Shown piece after piece: positions 1 through 11,778 of a stretch of 64,000 bases of DNA. The notes beneath the pieces were generated by a model. It was not told the DNA's origin, did not search any database, and was given only the letters and a program-made list of their open reading frames with translations. Position 1 is the first letter of the stretch; the number at the start of each line of letters is the position of its first letter. The DNA comes from Pilaira anomala (Eukaryota > Mucoromycota > Mucoromycetes > Mucorales > Mucoraceae). The position numbers and the translations under genes were made by a program. The stretch is from contig JAIXMQ010000052.1 of assembly GCA_025716855.1 (NCBI GenBank), positions 62,001 through 126,000 on the forward strand, written 5' to 3'.

Positions 1-1140
1 TCTGACAAAAGACCCTCAATAACATATATAACTTCTTTAGGAGTTCGATCTTCTCCTTCGATTTTATCACGTCGTAAACCGCGGATATAATCCTCAAGGA
101 CAGGAGGACGCAGGCCAAAGCAAGTTCCAGTGCCGGAACTACCACGAGCACAATGAACCATGTCTTTATTAAACACGGTCGAAAGAATATAAGCCCTGGA
201 AGGGGTATTCTGTCGTACCCTCATCATATGGTCTGTTTTGCAGTATAAAAAGTACCTTCGTACCTCTGCAAATTCCCATTCAACACTAATACGTACCTTA
301 GACATACTTGCATTACAGTCCTGTTTATGTTATATAAAAAAAAAGAGTTACATATTTGCGTAATAAATTTCTTATTTTCAACTTAAATACGTGCGTAGTA
401 TCGTTACTTTTATCAAACGGACAAACAGGGTTTTCTGTAAGGATATTGTAGGCTGGGTCACCATAAATAACATAGCATTCAAGTGACGGGAAAGGAGTAA
501 TGGTTAAGTGCTTTTTTAACCTCTCACCGACCTTGGAGCGTCTATTCACCCACTTGTCATGTCTGCAATCAGCATATGGTCCCATTATACAACTTGTAAT
601 ACCATCAGGAGTGACGATGGCCTGGTATTTCAAGCAATGGAACCATTTCCAGCCGTTAAACAGTTTACGCTGTAAACAGTCGTCACCGTACGGTCTTTGA
701 ACCTTTTGTAGAGTTCCATCAAATTTTGGGAAGTAGGAACCTTTATCAGAAATTGCCTTAGAGAACCTTTTTAGATTCGCAGGGCTAAACTGGTCAACGT
801 GGAATTGTATTCCCTATTGAAACTGGGAAAAAATAACTTTTTCCAATCCAGTCAAGACTCTTGAGCAATTACTTTCATAGATGTAAAAAGTAGCAGCCAT
901 GTTCGCAGGAGTCGAGGAAAACCGAGCTTGTGAGCAGCCATGGCAAAACCTTGGTTACGTAAAACTGTTTTCCCTCCAAACGTGTAGTATTTGTTTAAAC
1001 CACTTGCCACGGTGATTCGATCGATCTGCTGATATGAAAAACGAAAATGATTCGTACAGGTGTCGTAGTCCAAAGAGCTCAAATTTTATCTTCGGTATGC
1101 TGTTATTCCAGTTCTTCCAACTCTTTGTACCGGATTTCGT
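1..1140 (-). pseudogene. PIF/Harbinger-like DDE transposase, decayed and cut by window edge
   Basis: Minus-strand frames give consecutive pieces of one DDE_Tnp_4-type transposase. An N-terminal piece lies near 852-1082 (contains FSYQQIDRITVASGL). A catalytic piece near 325-735 has FDGTLQKVQRPYGDD, which carries the first Asp, then the family-typical TPDGITSCIMGPYADCRHD and YVIYGDPAY with the second Asp. A C-terminal piece near 1-300 starts with VRISVEWEFAEV and ends with FGLRPPVLEDYIRGLRR. The pieces lie in different frames with stops between them, so no full-length enzyme can be made. The order and motifs match PIF/Harbinger-like transposases that are abundant in Mucorales. The 3' end is beyond the window, so I could not look for terminal repeats or a target duplication. 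Confidence 0.75.
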
Positions 1141-1556
1141 TCATATAAGACTTCCATTTCTACATAATTAACCATATTGTGTGATTATCTAAGAAATTTA
1201 TTTCAATGCAATGGTTCAAAAAATGAAAATGAAAACCCAGAATCAGGTATCAAAATTTGATTTTATAGCAAGGTCTCTAATATATAACGTATTACTCAAT
1301 TCATGAGACAATAGCAGTTTGCATGAAGCATCTAAGGCTATAATAAAGATAATAAAATATTGATAGATTATGGGTAGCCTCTCTATCTTACGAATGAAGC
1401 TCGATACAAAACCCAAATAATTGAATTCTACCTTCAAACTATGGTATTCCGATGTCACTAAACTCAGCAAGAAAAAGTTAAAAAAGAAAAAACCTGTCTC
1501 TACCCCCTTTTTCCTTTTCTTGTTTAATAACCGCTGTTACTACGCAAAACGAAAAT
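1141..1556. other. Intergenic, upstream of REV1
   Basis: AT-rich stretch between the transposase remnant and the REV1 start. It holds a pyrimidine-rich tract just upstream of the REV1 ATG (around 1495-1530), as expected for a fungal promoter. I see no convincing gene; the short minus-strand open frame at 1243-1470 resembles nothing I recognise. Confidence 0.5.
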
Positions 1557-2782
1557 ATGGAAGAACAAGATCCTTATGGTGCCATCAAGTTTGGTGAATT
1601 TCGAAAGTACATGCAAAACAAACAATCGAAATTAAAGCAACAAGAAAAAGAACTGTAAAATAAGAGCGTTTTATAAAAAATAAGAAATAAATTTTGACGT
1701 ATAAAATATAGACTAAATCAAAGTAGCCAAGAACAGCTTCCGTTATTTGATGGTTGCTCAATTCATATTAATGGATATACCGACCCACCTTCGAGTGAAT
1801 TGAGACGCTCAATCATACAATATGGTGGAGACTACCAGCATTACTGTAACGTATCACAGTTGTGTAATTCCATTTTCCTTTAAATACCAACTTTTTTTCT
1901 GAAATAGTAAAGAAATCCAGTGTTACACATATAATTGCAACGAACTTAACAAACTCTAAAATCCAAGAATTTCGGTACGTATGATACGATAACATTTTAT
2001 TCACTAAATGAGAATATTAATAACTCTGTATAGTGCATACAAAGTCGTTCGTCCAGAATGGATATTAAAATCAATCGAATCCAAGCAACTTTTACCATGG
2101 CAAAACTTTCGACTTGTTCCGAACTCTAGCGATCAAAAAGAACTACCTTTTACCGGCGAATGCCTAAACAAGGCCATTTTAAAAACAGATTGGGCACGCA
2201 AATCGACCACCGTCAATCCAGAATTTATCAAAAGATATTATGAGAGTTCTCGTCTACATCATTTATCTATCTGGAAAGGAGAATTAAAAGAAATCGTTGC
2301 AAATTTACAGCAAAAGTATCCATCCAAGAAACGCAAATCAACTCAAGCCGATGATTGTGTTTACATGTAAGTTTCTCGCTTCAATTGTAACATACATATA
2401 AGTTAAAACCATTCCATTTACTAGGCATGTTGATTTCGATTGCTTTTTTGCCTCCGTCGGAATTAGAGATCGTCCTCATTTGAAAGATAAACCTGTTGCT
2501 GTGTCACATAGCAAAGGTTATTGTGGAGATTCTTCTAGTGATATCGGTACGACCCCCATTATTCCATTTTGTATTTTTTTTTTCTCATTCTCTTTCATCA
2601 TCATAGCTTCCTGTAATTATGTGGCTCGAACTTTTAACATAAGAAACGGAATGACGTAAAATACTTCAATGTTTGTTTCATATTTACAAAACTAAGCCTT
2701 ACATCTTATTTTTATGTACAATTAGAGTTGGAACCGCGAAGCATCTTTGTCCCCAACTTCAGGTGATACCGTAAAGTTTTAT

Positions 2783-2817
<35 letters not shown>

Positions 2818-5165
2818 AAAAAAAAAATCTATACCTGATTTTCTAAACTTTCCTCTCTGTAGATATGAGTTTGAAAAGTATCGATCTGTTTCCGAACAGT
2901 TTTATGAGGTAACGAACATTGGTAGCTATATTATAACTATTATTACAAACTAAACATACGTAGATTTTGTTTCAATATGCTGATGCAATGCAAGCTGTCA
3001 GTGTAGATGAAGCTCTTTTACAAATCAATGCGTACCATGATACATTGGCTACAAAAATACGAACACAGATAAGAGATGCAACAGGATGCGAAGCCAGTGT
3101 AGGTGTCGGTCCCAATATTTTGCTAGCAAGGTAAATCTATGTATTTGACTTCTGAAATTTATTTACTCATACCCTTTCCTAAAGATTATCTACAAGGAAA
3201 GCAAAACCAGCAGGTCAATTCCATTGTCAGACGCAGGATGAGATAGAATCCTTACTTACTGATACAAGCGTTAGTGAACTACCCGGGGTAACTAGAAAAA
3301 CCAATACCAAGAATCTATTAATATAACTTTTTTTTTGTTTTTGTTTTTTTGTTTAGGTAGGATACGCAATTACGGAAAAACTTAATGACATGGTACGACA
3401 AATGAATATGACTAAAAAAACACACTTGATTAAATCATGTTTAATATTAGAATGTTAAAACTATTATAGAGATGAGAAAAATTCCTAAATCCGAGCTACA
3501 GGCTAAGCTAGGTACGAAAATGGGACAAAACTTATTCAATTTTTCGCGTGGGATCGATGATCGTGAATTAACTACACATCAAAAGCGTCAGTCCATAAGC
3601 GCTGAATTAAATGTAAGTCTTTGATTTATTATGACTGATACTATTACTAAACGCATTGATGTTAGTGGGGCGTACGTTTTGAAAATGAAGAAAATGAAAG
3701 GGTGTGTGAAAAAAAATAATAAATATTTTTAGACTTTTTTTAATTTATTTTCTATAGTCCTTTATTGAAGGGCTAGCTAAAGAAGTATCTGATAGATTAA
3801 TCAAACAACAATTAAAAGGAAAGACAATCACACTCAAAGTAAGCCGTTTATTTGAATTTATAAACTTTATTATTCATATCTCTCTCTAGATCATGAAAAG
3901 AAAAGAAGTCGCGACCCAAGCCGCTAAACATTTAGGACATGGCAAAGTCGATACATTTTCTAAATCAATTACAATTTCTAATTACACCAATAACTCAGAT
4001 ACCATCTTCAAATCGGTTTACTCGTTACTTAAGTCATTTCGATTCCCATGTGCTGATATAAGAGGAATAGGAATTCAAATCACTCGTCTCGATAACAATA
4101 TAGAGACTATATCTCGTAAAATGTTAAAAAAAAAATAACAATAATTAAAAACTAAAAAGGGTTTATTTTTAGCTAATCAACACACTTTGAAATTCAAAGG
4201 GATAGCAACCAGTAGCGCCGTTGCGACTAATTCAAGTACTACTACGAACACCATTACATCGTTCAATACTAACGTCACTTCCCCAAGCCCTACCGTCACA
4301 CCGCTACCTCAAAAGGAAGAAATGATAGTAGATCCTTCAGTATATGAAGAGCTTCCACTTTCAGTTCAACAAGAACTTCAATCCAACTACGCCCTCAAAT
4401 TTAAAAAAGAAGAAGAAAAAATAGACTGGGTATCCGAGCTTCCGCCCTGGTCTCAATTGGATCCAGCTTATTTACTTGCTTTACCTGACACAATGCGGGA
4501 ACAAATCATTAAAGCATATGGAAGTAAAGAAGGGCTAACAGCAGCATCTTCTACTTCTTCACCACCACCACCGCCACCACTATTACCATTACAATCTAGA
4601 TCATTTTCATCGAAAATACCATTGGAACTAGAAGGCCTTTCATATGACGTAAATGTTTGGAATGAATTACCTTTAGGTTGGTAAAAATAAATACATAAAA
4701 AAAAATATATATTCACATGCAAAAACTATAGATGTACGCACGGAGTTATTGGCTGAACATGGTATAAACAAACAACCCGAAAAAGCCGAACAACAACAAC
4801 AGAAGAAGGAGGTATGATAACACAAAGATATATATATATATATATATTATTGATAAATAACGTAACTATAGCTAAAAAAGATAGAGGAACCTTCCCTGCA
4901 TGGACTCACAGACGTAAATGATCTTCGCAATTTAATTCGAGATTGGGTTCAATCGACTGTAACCGAGCCCGAGCCCGAAGATGTGACAACCATAACCGAT
5001 TTCTTTATTGAGTTGGTCCAAGCGCAGGATCTTGAAAAGCCCCGTTTATTGTTACTTTACCTTTCCTATTTAACCAAAGACAATCCACATTGGAAATTAC
5101 ATTTAAAAACAATTCAAGACACTTTATCTGATGTCGTCATTTCCGTTTATGGTTATCCTTTTTAA
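1557..5165 (+). CDS. REV1: DNA repair protein REV1 (Y-family translesion polymerase)
   Basis: Multi-exon gene for the deoxycytidyl transferase that inserts dCMP opposite abasic sites and scaffolds other translesion polymerases in the nucleus. Domains in order: a short N-terminal exon (MEEQDPYGAIKFGEF); a BRCT domain (FDGCSIHINGY...VTHIIATN...YKVVRPEWI); the polymerase core with metal-binding HVDFDCFFASV and SVDEALLQI, plus SCNYVARTFNIRNGM and GCEASVGVGPNILLAR; then the little-finger region. Two ubiquitin-binding motifs follow (DPSVYEELPLSVQQEL and LDPAYLLALPDTMREQI), and then the C-terminal domain that binds Pol zeta and other polymerases (DLRNLIRDWVQ...YLTKDNPHWK). The start is the ATG at 1557; at least ten short introns follow. 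The fold and both catalytic acidic sites look intact. A very long A tract sits inside one intron. The gene converges with the hypothetical gene at 5233-6429, only 67 bp away. Confidence 0.93.
2785..2815 (+). repeat. 31-nt poly(A) tract within a REV1 intron
   Basis: An uninterrupted run of A, followed by GG and nine more A, lies within the REV1 intron that starts at 2771 (CC|GTAAAG) and ends before the exon reading YEFEKYRSVSEQF. It is the longest homopolymer I saw in the window. Confidence 0.9.
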
Positions 5166-5232
5166 ATTATATAATAATTTTATTGATTAGAATCCTTTTT
5201 TTTTTTGAAAAATACACAGAAAACTTTTTTTT

Positions 5233-6429
5233 TTATTGAGGAGAATGAGATAAAATTAGATTACTACTTGAAAGTATGATACGTTCCATTCCTGTTGTCA
5301 CTTGTTTATCATTCTTAAATATCTCTTCATCAGAAGAATTAGATTTTGTTGTCAATTTTCGATATTCCCAATCATCTCTACTTTCCCAACAAGGCGAAGT
5401 AGGTACATAACTACCAGTAGAATCATTTGAAGAAGCAACCGGCTTTTCATCAATTATAGTATGACCAGTATGATACATTTCATTTGTATTAGGATGTCCA
5501 AATCTTTGGTATTCATATTCATGTAAAATATCTGTAGGTGATTCTCGTTGGTTATGTTGATGAGCACCTTGACCTTGATTAAAATCAAACTCAAAACTAA
5601 AGTTTGTATTGTTTGTACTCGTTGCTACTGTGTTACCTTGACGCGGTTGCTGATAATTGCTCCAAGGATTAGGAGGATGTGGGTAATTCATCATTGGATA
5701 ACTTGAATTACCAGAAGCATGGTAGACTTGTTCTGAAGGAGAACTTGTATCCATGTAACTAGCTGCTTGATTCTGACTCTCATTGAATAATTGAATTTCA
5801 CTCATACTTTCAGGTCTTTTGTTGGCTTGAATTAATTCCACTATTTGATTCTTCTTATTATTATTGTTGTTACGCTTAGTACCATATGAGTTTCTTTTCT
5901 TATTAACACGTGAAGGAGAAGAAGAAACCGAAGTAGTAGAAGAAGAAAGCATGGAAGTATCTTCTTGGTTCGCAGGCGCAATAGCATTCTTATACAGCGA
6001 ATTCGGCTTAGGCCCTCTTCTTACAGCACCAACAACAGAAGGAACTAGACTAAGATGCCTGTGCGTTGGTATAGAAGTAATAATTGGAAGATCTTCTCCA
6101 GCTCTTAGAGGAGGAAAAGCATCAATGATGCCCTGATCATCTAATAAATTTCGGATATAATGAGACATAAGTTGTTGAACTTGAGTTTCTGCTACTTGAG
6201 TTTCATACACCAAATCAGCACGCATCAACCCAAACATATCAATGTTTTTACTGTTACAATCAACATCATGCGGAATAATATCAATCGCAAGTCCTGGTGA
6301 TAGTTGATACCGACATGGTACACCCTTTTGAAATATTTCTAGCAAATCTTCTGTGGTCTTTGAACTTAGATTAATCCAATTACCATGACCAGCGTATAAC
6401 CTATAGCAACTTTTATTGGTAGATGACAT
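5233..6429 (-). CDS. Hypothetical protein, Asn/Ser-rich, 398 aa
   Basis: Single-exon open frame; I took the ATG at 6429 (MSSTNKSCYRLYAGHGNW) because the seven codons before it begin with a TTG. I do not recognise a family. Residues about 1-150 look ordered (YRLYAGHGNWINLSSKTTEDLLE, then a segment rich in Val/Asp/Gln ending QLMSHYIRNLLDD). A basic patch (VGAVRRGPKPNSLYK, then a second basic stretch RVNKKRNSYGTKRN with an Asn run) could be a nuclear-localisation or DNA-contacting element. The C-terminal half is low complexity with many Asn, Ser, Pro, Tyr and Gln and is probably disordered. No signal peptide or membrane segment. It runs tail-to-tail with REV1 and head-to-head with the Rab GDI gene across a 600-bp promoter region. 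A regulatory or nuclear role is only a guess. Confidence 0.7.
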   Translation of the reverse strand: MSSTNKSCYRLYAGHGNWINLSSKTTEDLLEIFQKGVPCRYQLSPGLAIDIIPHDVDCNSKNIDMFGLMRADLVYETQVAETQVQQLMSHYIRNLLDDQGIIDAFPPLRAGEDLPIITSIPTHRHLSLVPSVVGAVRRGPKPNSLYKNAIAPANQEDTSMLSSSTTSVSSSPSRVNKKRNSYGTKRNNNNNKKNQIVELIQANKRPESMSEIQLFNESQNQAASYMDTSSPSEQVYHASGNSSYPMMNYPHPPNPWSNYQQPRQGNTVATSTNNTNFSFEFDFNQGQGAHQHNQRESPTDILHEYEYQRFGHPNTNEMYHTGHTIIDEKPVASSNDSTGSYVPTSPCWESRDDWEYRKLTTKSNSSDEEIFKNDKQVTTGMERIILSSSNLILSHSPQ

Positions 6430-7030
6430 TTGTTTTATTTTATGTGACAACTTTGAGGAAAGTAAAAGAAAATAATAGAAAAAGAAACCTAGGTTATTCT
6501 AATACTTTTTATATAAACAAAAAAACAAAAAGTCGCCAAACAATATATATATGTCAATGTCAGTGACATATTGTTGTCGTACAGCAACTTAACTAAGTCT
6601 AAAAAAAAGACGATGAGAACTAAACTACGAGTGTTTCTAATGATATAAAGGGGTTAAATAACAAGATACCGACAACCTTTTTTTCACACATGCGCCGCTG
6701 TTAAATAAAATATCAAGAAATCTATGACAACATTTCTCACCGCCCATTTTACTGTAACACAAACCCAAGTGCTGGAGCACCAAATATAATCTAAACTCTC
6801 GTGTGTTCAAATACACGTTATAACAATATACAATCCAAACTCCCCACTCACTCTGTCTGTATCTCTTTTCACCCTTATTTGAACAAAACTATATGAAAGG
6901 GCACGTTTATAATTGGCTTAAATAGTCTTGTTAGTAAACAAATAAAAGGAGTTCATAAACCGTTTTTTTTTTAGCTTTTTTCTTCTACATTTTTTTTTTT
7001 TACAAACAAACAACAACACGCATATATAAA
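6430..7030. promoter_or_regulatory. Shared divergent promoter region, hypothetical gene / Rab GDI
   Basis: Six hundred bases separate the divergent starts at 6429 (minus) and 7031 (plus). The GDI side ends in long pyrimidine tracts (about 6960-7005), typical of strongly expressed fungal genes, followed by an A-rich leader. I see no further open frame or RNA gene. Confidence 0.6.
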
Positions 7031-8556
7031 ATGGTAAGCTCTCACTAATACACGCTTATTTAAAACCAAAAACTAAACTATAAATCATTAGGATGACACT
7101 TACGATATCATTGTCCTCGGTACAGGATTAACTGAATGTATTCTCTCTGGTATTTTCTCCGTAGAGGGTAAGAAAGTACTTCATATGGACCGAAACGATT
7201 ATTACGGTGGTGATTCCGCCTCTTTAAACTTGACCCAACTCTACCGTAAGTTCAGACCTGATACTGAAGTTCCTTCTGAATTCGGTCGTGATCGTGATTA
7301 CAACATTGACTTGATTCCCAAGTTCATGATGGCCAACGGTGAAATCGTTCGTTTCTTAACTCACACTGACGTTACGCGTTATCTCGAATTCAAACAAATT
7401 GCTGGCTCCTTCTTTTATAAGGATGGTAAGATTTCAAAGGTGCCTACTACCGAAATTGAAGCCGTCTCTACCTCTTTATTGGGTGTTGTCGAAAAGCGTA
7501 GATTACAAAAGTTCTTTGAATTCGTTCAAAATTATAAGGATGACGATGAATCTACACATGAAGGTTTAGACTTGGATACAAACACCATGGTCGATGTATA
7601 TGCAAAATTTGGCCTTGAACCTAGTACTCAAGATTTCATTGGTACCTTATTTAGTGTTACACATGCCCCCAACCCCCACTAAACAATTTTATTTATTTAT
7701 TTATTTAGGACATGCTATGGCTCTTAATTTAGATGATCAATATCTTAAAAAGCCTGCTCGCGAAACAACTGAAAAGATTATCCTTTATGTTGCTTCTATG
7801 GCTCGTTATGGTAAGAGTCCTTACATTTACCCTCTTCACGGTTTAGGCGAACTCCCTCAATCTTTTGCTAGGTAAATTATATAAACTTCATATGCTGTAT
7901 CTATGTTCTCCTATTTACATTGATATTCTCCTTATTTGAACATTAGATTGAGTGCTATTTATGGTGGTACTTATATGCTTGATAAAGCAGCAGACGAGAT
8001 TCTCTATGAAAATGGTGTAGCTGTTGGTATTCGTTCAGGAACCGAAACTGCTAAAGCCAAACAAATCATTTGTGACCCATCTTATGCTACAGACAAGGTC
8101 AAGGCAACCGGTAAAGTAGTTCGTGCCATTTGTTTCTTAAAGCATCCTATCCCCAACACCTCTGACGCTGATTCTGTTCAAATCGTTATTCCTCAAAACG
8201 AATTGGGTCGTCAACACGATATCTATGTTGCTAGTGTCTCTAGTAACCACGCTGTTTGCCCCAAGGATATGTATTTGGCTATTGTCTCTACACTTGTTGA
8301 GACTGAAGACCCTGAAAGTGAAATCAAGGCTGGTTTAGATCTCTTGGGTCCCATTCACGATAAATTCATTTCTGTTACTGATATTCAAGAACCTACCACT
8401 GACGGTACTGCTGAACAAGTCTTTATTTCAAAGTCTTATGATGCTACCTCTCATTTCGAAACTGTTTGTGATGATGTCAAGAACATCTATAGACGTATGA
8501 CTGGTAGTGATCTTGTCCTCAAGAAGAGATCTGAAGCTGATCATATTGATGCTTAA
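7031..8556 (+). CDS. GDI1: Rab GDP-dissociation inhibitor
   Basis: Extracts GDP-bound, prenylated Rab/Ypt GTPases from membranes and recycles them during vesicle transport; a cytosolic, usually essential protein. Four exons can be joined: 7031-7033 (the ATG alone), 7092-7641, 7709-7871 and 7947-8556. They give 441 aa, the normal family length. Signatures seen: the N-terminal dinucleotide-binding-like strand [35 protein letters not shown]; the Rab-binding platform ([16 protein letters not shown]...[10 protein letters not shown]); and the C-terminal [20 protein letters not shown] block with AIYGGTYML. The first intron directly follows the start codon, so the coding start depends on that splice. 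The match is close and nothing appears damaged. Confidence 0.97.
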
Positions 8557-10520
8557 ATTAAATAACTATTATATTCCCCCATTTTACTCTTTTTTTTTGC
8601 ATTTTTTTTTAAAAATAAATCATTAAACTCGGCCGTTAAAAAAAACGTGGCGAGCTTCATTATATCAAAAACTCATGTTTATGTTACTAATCTTAGCATT
8701 TAATTTTATTAAAACAACAACGAGTTATTTATACACGTGAGACGTGTCAACTCTTTTAGACAGTTTAACTACTGCATATATACCCACATCTGTGCTCGCA
8801 TTAAGTTTAACTTAAACCTGTGGAACAGTTGCCCCTCACCGTTTCTTTTTTGAGAGTTATAATCATAAAATCATGGGCTATCTGAAGTTATACAGAACAA
8901 CCAAAACTCAGTATAATTTTTTGATTTAATGCACTGCGCATTTAAAAAAAAATGCAATCCAAATTTCTGCATTTCCACTACAAAAAAGAAAAAAGAGTAC
9001 CTAAAACACTAATGAAGTAGGAAACCAGTAATGTCATAACTTTGCTCTTTCATATTTCTTTATATAATTATATTCGATTTTTGTTAAGGCAGAACTAACA
9101 TTGAAAGGAGGAGAGCATCCAACTACAGGATGTATAACTATTTAGTATATGTTGTCATTATGAAGCTATACAAAGAGTCTGCAAAATACATTTTTGAGGC
9201 CAGTCAGTTAAGGAGATAGTGGTTTTATATATGTGTGATAATTACTACAAATAACTTTACTTTTGAATTGTTCGTATAACTAGACTGTATATCAGGAAAA
9301 TATGTCTATTTTAATTTTGGGATTACAAAGCTTTTCGAAACTTGTAGAGGTTCTGGATAGCTACCTAAAAATGCAAGAGGTACACTTTAGATAGGATCCA
9401 CTTCTAAAAATATTCTGTCAAAGATATTAAAAGCACACTACAAAGTGTATAATCTTTATTTTCTTGTCTCTCCTTCAAGCCAAAATAAATAATCAATTAA
9501 AAATAATTTGTACCGCTTTTTAAATGACAATTTGGTAAGTAAAATAATCATTTGCTTTCTTATAACTTATTTTTATTCTTAATAAAAATGAATAATGGTA
9601 TTTAAGCTTTGTATTATATTGATAACTATCGCCATCAAATAAATTTATTGTACATATTTTGTGTCAAATTACGTACTTTTATGGAGTTTTATGTCCCAAA
9701 AAAAACGTTGATACTAATTACTAAATAGTTTTGAATTGCTGTTGTGCATTTCCTCAGGATAGCTTCGATAATGTTACACAAGGTTAGGTGTAAAATACTA
9801 TCTATCAAAATAAAACAAACCACACATTTTTTTCAATTAACAATTTTAATAGTCTGGTATAAATATCTTTTTATTATTTCAGATTATATTTTGACTAGCA
9901 CTAAAAGAATTACTTACATTTTGAAATACTTTAATATCAAGTGTGTAAATGCTTTGGAGATTAGACCAAGTATGAAGGGGATAAGACAACTACATAAAAA
10001 AGCAGAGAATTTTATTGTCCAAGGCGGAGATGAATTTCTATATGTAAGCGCTTATTAAAACACAAAAACACTGCTTTGAGAGTTATCTCTCGAGTAAAGA
10101 AGTATCCTTGAATTTTTAACGAGGATGGAATAAAAACATGGGGGCATAAATCTTTGATATTGGGCATTTAAACTAAATCTAATGGTTGGATTTAAGAGCA
10201 AATATGTAGTGGCAAAATTCAAAATTATAGGAGAGTGTGATAACTACACTGCAAAAAGCTACTCTTAAGTAAGCATTTCCATACTTATTAATGCTGGTAC
10301 CTCTCGCATATATTCTTTACAAGTTACTATTGTTTTGAGTCAAGGAAAATACATAGAAACTGCAATAAAGAAAGAGAGAAATAAATGGGCTGAGGAATAA
10401 AAAATATATAAATACACATGAAAAAGGGGATTGAATTATATTTAAATAAACTGTAAGCTATTTTATAATTGGCTTTTGTTATTGCTTTTTTGTCGTCTTT
10501 TGTTTATTTAGTTAGTTACT
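8557..10520. other. Intergenic, about 2 kb, no supported gene
   Basis: AT-rich region between the GDI and STIMATE-like genes. An AATAAA lies just after the GDI stop (about 8612). A plus-strand open frame at 9744-10058 (104 codons) has no family I recognise and could be chance or a relic. There is no clear transposon end, tRNA or repeat array. Confidence 0.5.
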
Positions 10521-11575
10521 ATGGAAGCTCCTGATGAATCTGGGTGTAAACTAATGGATGGGTTTGGCATCTTTATTCAACTTTGTTTAGCGACGACAGC
10601 ATTCTCTACCTTAATCTTTAAACGACAGCGAGAACAACCTCAACGCCCTATTCGTATTTGGTATATTTTCAAAAGAGAAAACATTTTTTGTCGACTGTGT
10701 CTTACGTTACTATTATAGGGCTTTAGATGTCAGTAAACAATTTGCTGGTGGCATAATGATTCATTCACTTAACGTGGTGGCAGCTGTCTTCTTTGGAGTA
10801 GATCCAATAGAAGGAGAAAAATCTAACCCTTGCGTTTGGTAAAGTTTTTATGTAAATATTGTCTTTCAAACGTATTTATCTGGTTTCATTTTGTTTAGGT
10901 ATTTTCTTAATATATTAGTAGATACGACATTGGGTATTGGGATTTTATGGGTGTTTTTAACAGGATTCAAATATCTTGTCAATAAACTTCAATGGACTGG
11001 ATTCCAAAGTGGAGTATATGGTGAACCCCCTTTAACAGATCAATTGCAGAAATGGGGAAAGCAACTCGTTGTATATATACTCAGCTTAATGTTAATGAAA
11101 ATTGTGGTAGTATCTTTATTCCATTTATGTCCCTGGATAGCTGATTTTGGCGATTGGGTTCTTCAATGGACTGTTGGAAATTATCGACTTCAAGTTGTAT
11201 TTGTCATGTTAATGTAAGTCCCTTGTTTAATTGTTTGTTTGCTTTTATTTTTTGCTGATATATTTTAATAGATTTCCTTTAGTCATGAACATAATGCAGT
11301 TTTGGGTGATTGATACATTTATTAAACACAAAACAGAGGATCAAAGTCAAATTATTCGATTGAATCGAGATGAAGAGCATGATGCTGAAGCGTTACTTCG
11401 AGATGAAGAACCTACTGATCCACCTCCAAGATACAGTATCGATGGCGATGATGACGATGACGAAGTTTCCTTTGTTAGTGTACAACATCCTAGCGAATTC
11501 TTTGCTTCTTCATCTACTGAAGAAACGCCTTCTATTCGTACAAATGAATATGAATTAAAATCGAAAAAACATTAA
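10521..11575 (+). CDS. STIMATE (TMEM110)-family multi-pass membrane protein
   Basis: Four exons (10521-10660, 10719-10838, 10899-11213, 11272-11575) give 292 aa. Four or five hydrophobic segments are visible: GFGIFIQLCLATTAFSTLIF, IHSLNVVAAVFFG, FLNILVDTTLGIGILWVFLT, VVYILSLMLMKIVVVSLF and LQVVFVMLIFPLVMNIMQF. The blocks C-x-L-x-D-G-F-G at the N-terminus, VWYFLNILVDTTLGI and YGEPPLTDQLQKWGKQL are the conserved STIMATE/vacuolar-membrane core. In animals the family regulates ER calcium entry at ER-plasma membrane junctions; fungal members are poorly studied, so a calcium role here is inference. The C-terminal tail (about 80 aa) is acidic and Ser-rich with a Pro-rich PTDPPPRYS segment and is probably cytosolic. 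Confidence 0.85.
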
Positions 11576-11778
11576 ATACCCTTTCTTCTACATTTATTGC
11601 ATCTATTTCTTCTCGCACTTTTCAGCACGCCCGCACGCACCCTTTTTTTTTGTACAGTTATAATAAAGTTTATATACACATCTTTTTTTTATAGTTTGCA
11701 TAATTTTTTTTTTTTATTAAGTCACTTTATGTAGGCGGAATGAATTTAAAAGTCTAAAAGGGAATCATAATGGGTTTT

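Noticed and set aside
9744..10058. 104-codon plus-strand open frame in the 2-kb gap after Rab GDI
   Set aside because: No recognisable motif, AT-rich composition like the surrounding DNA and no splice context; not enough to call a gene.
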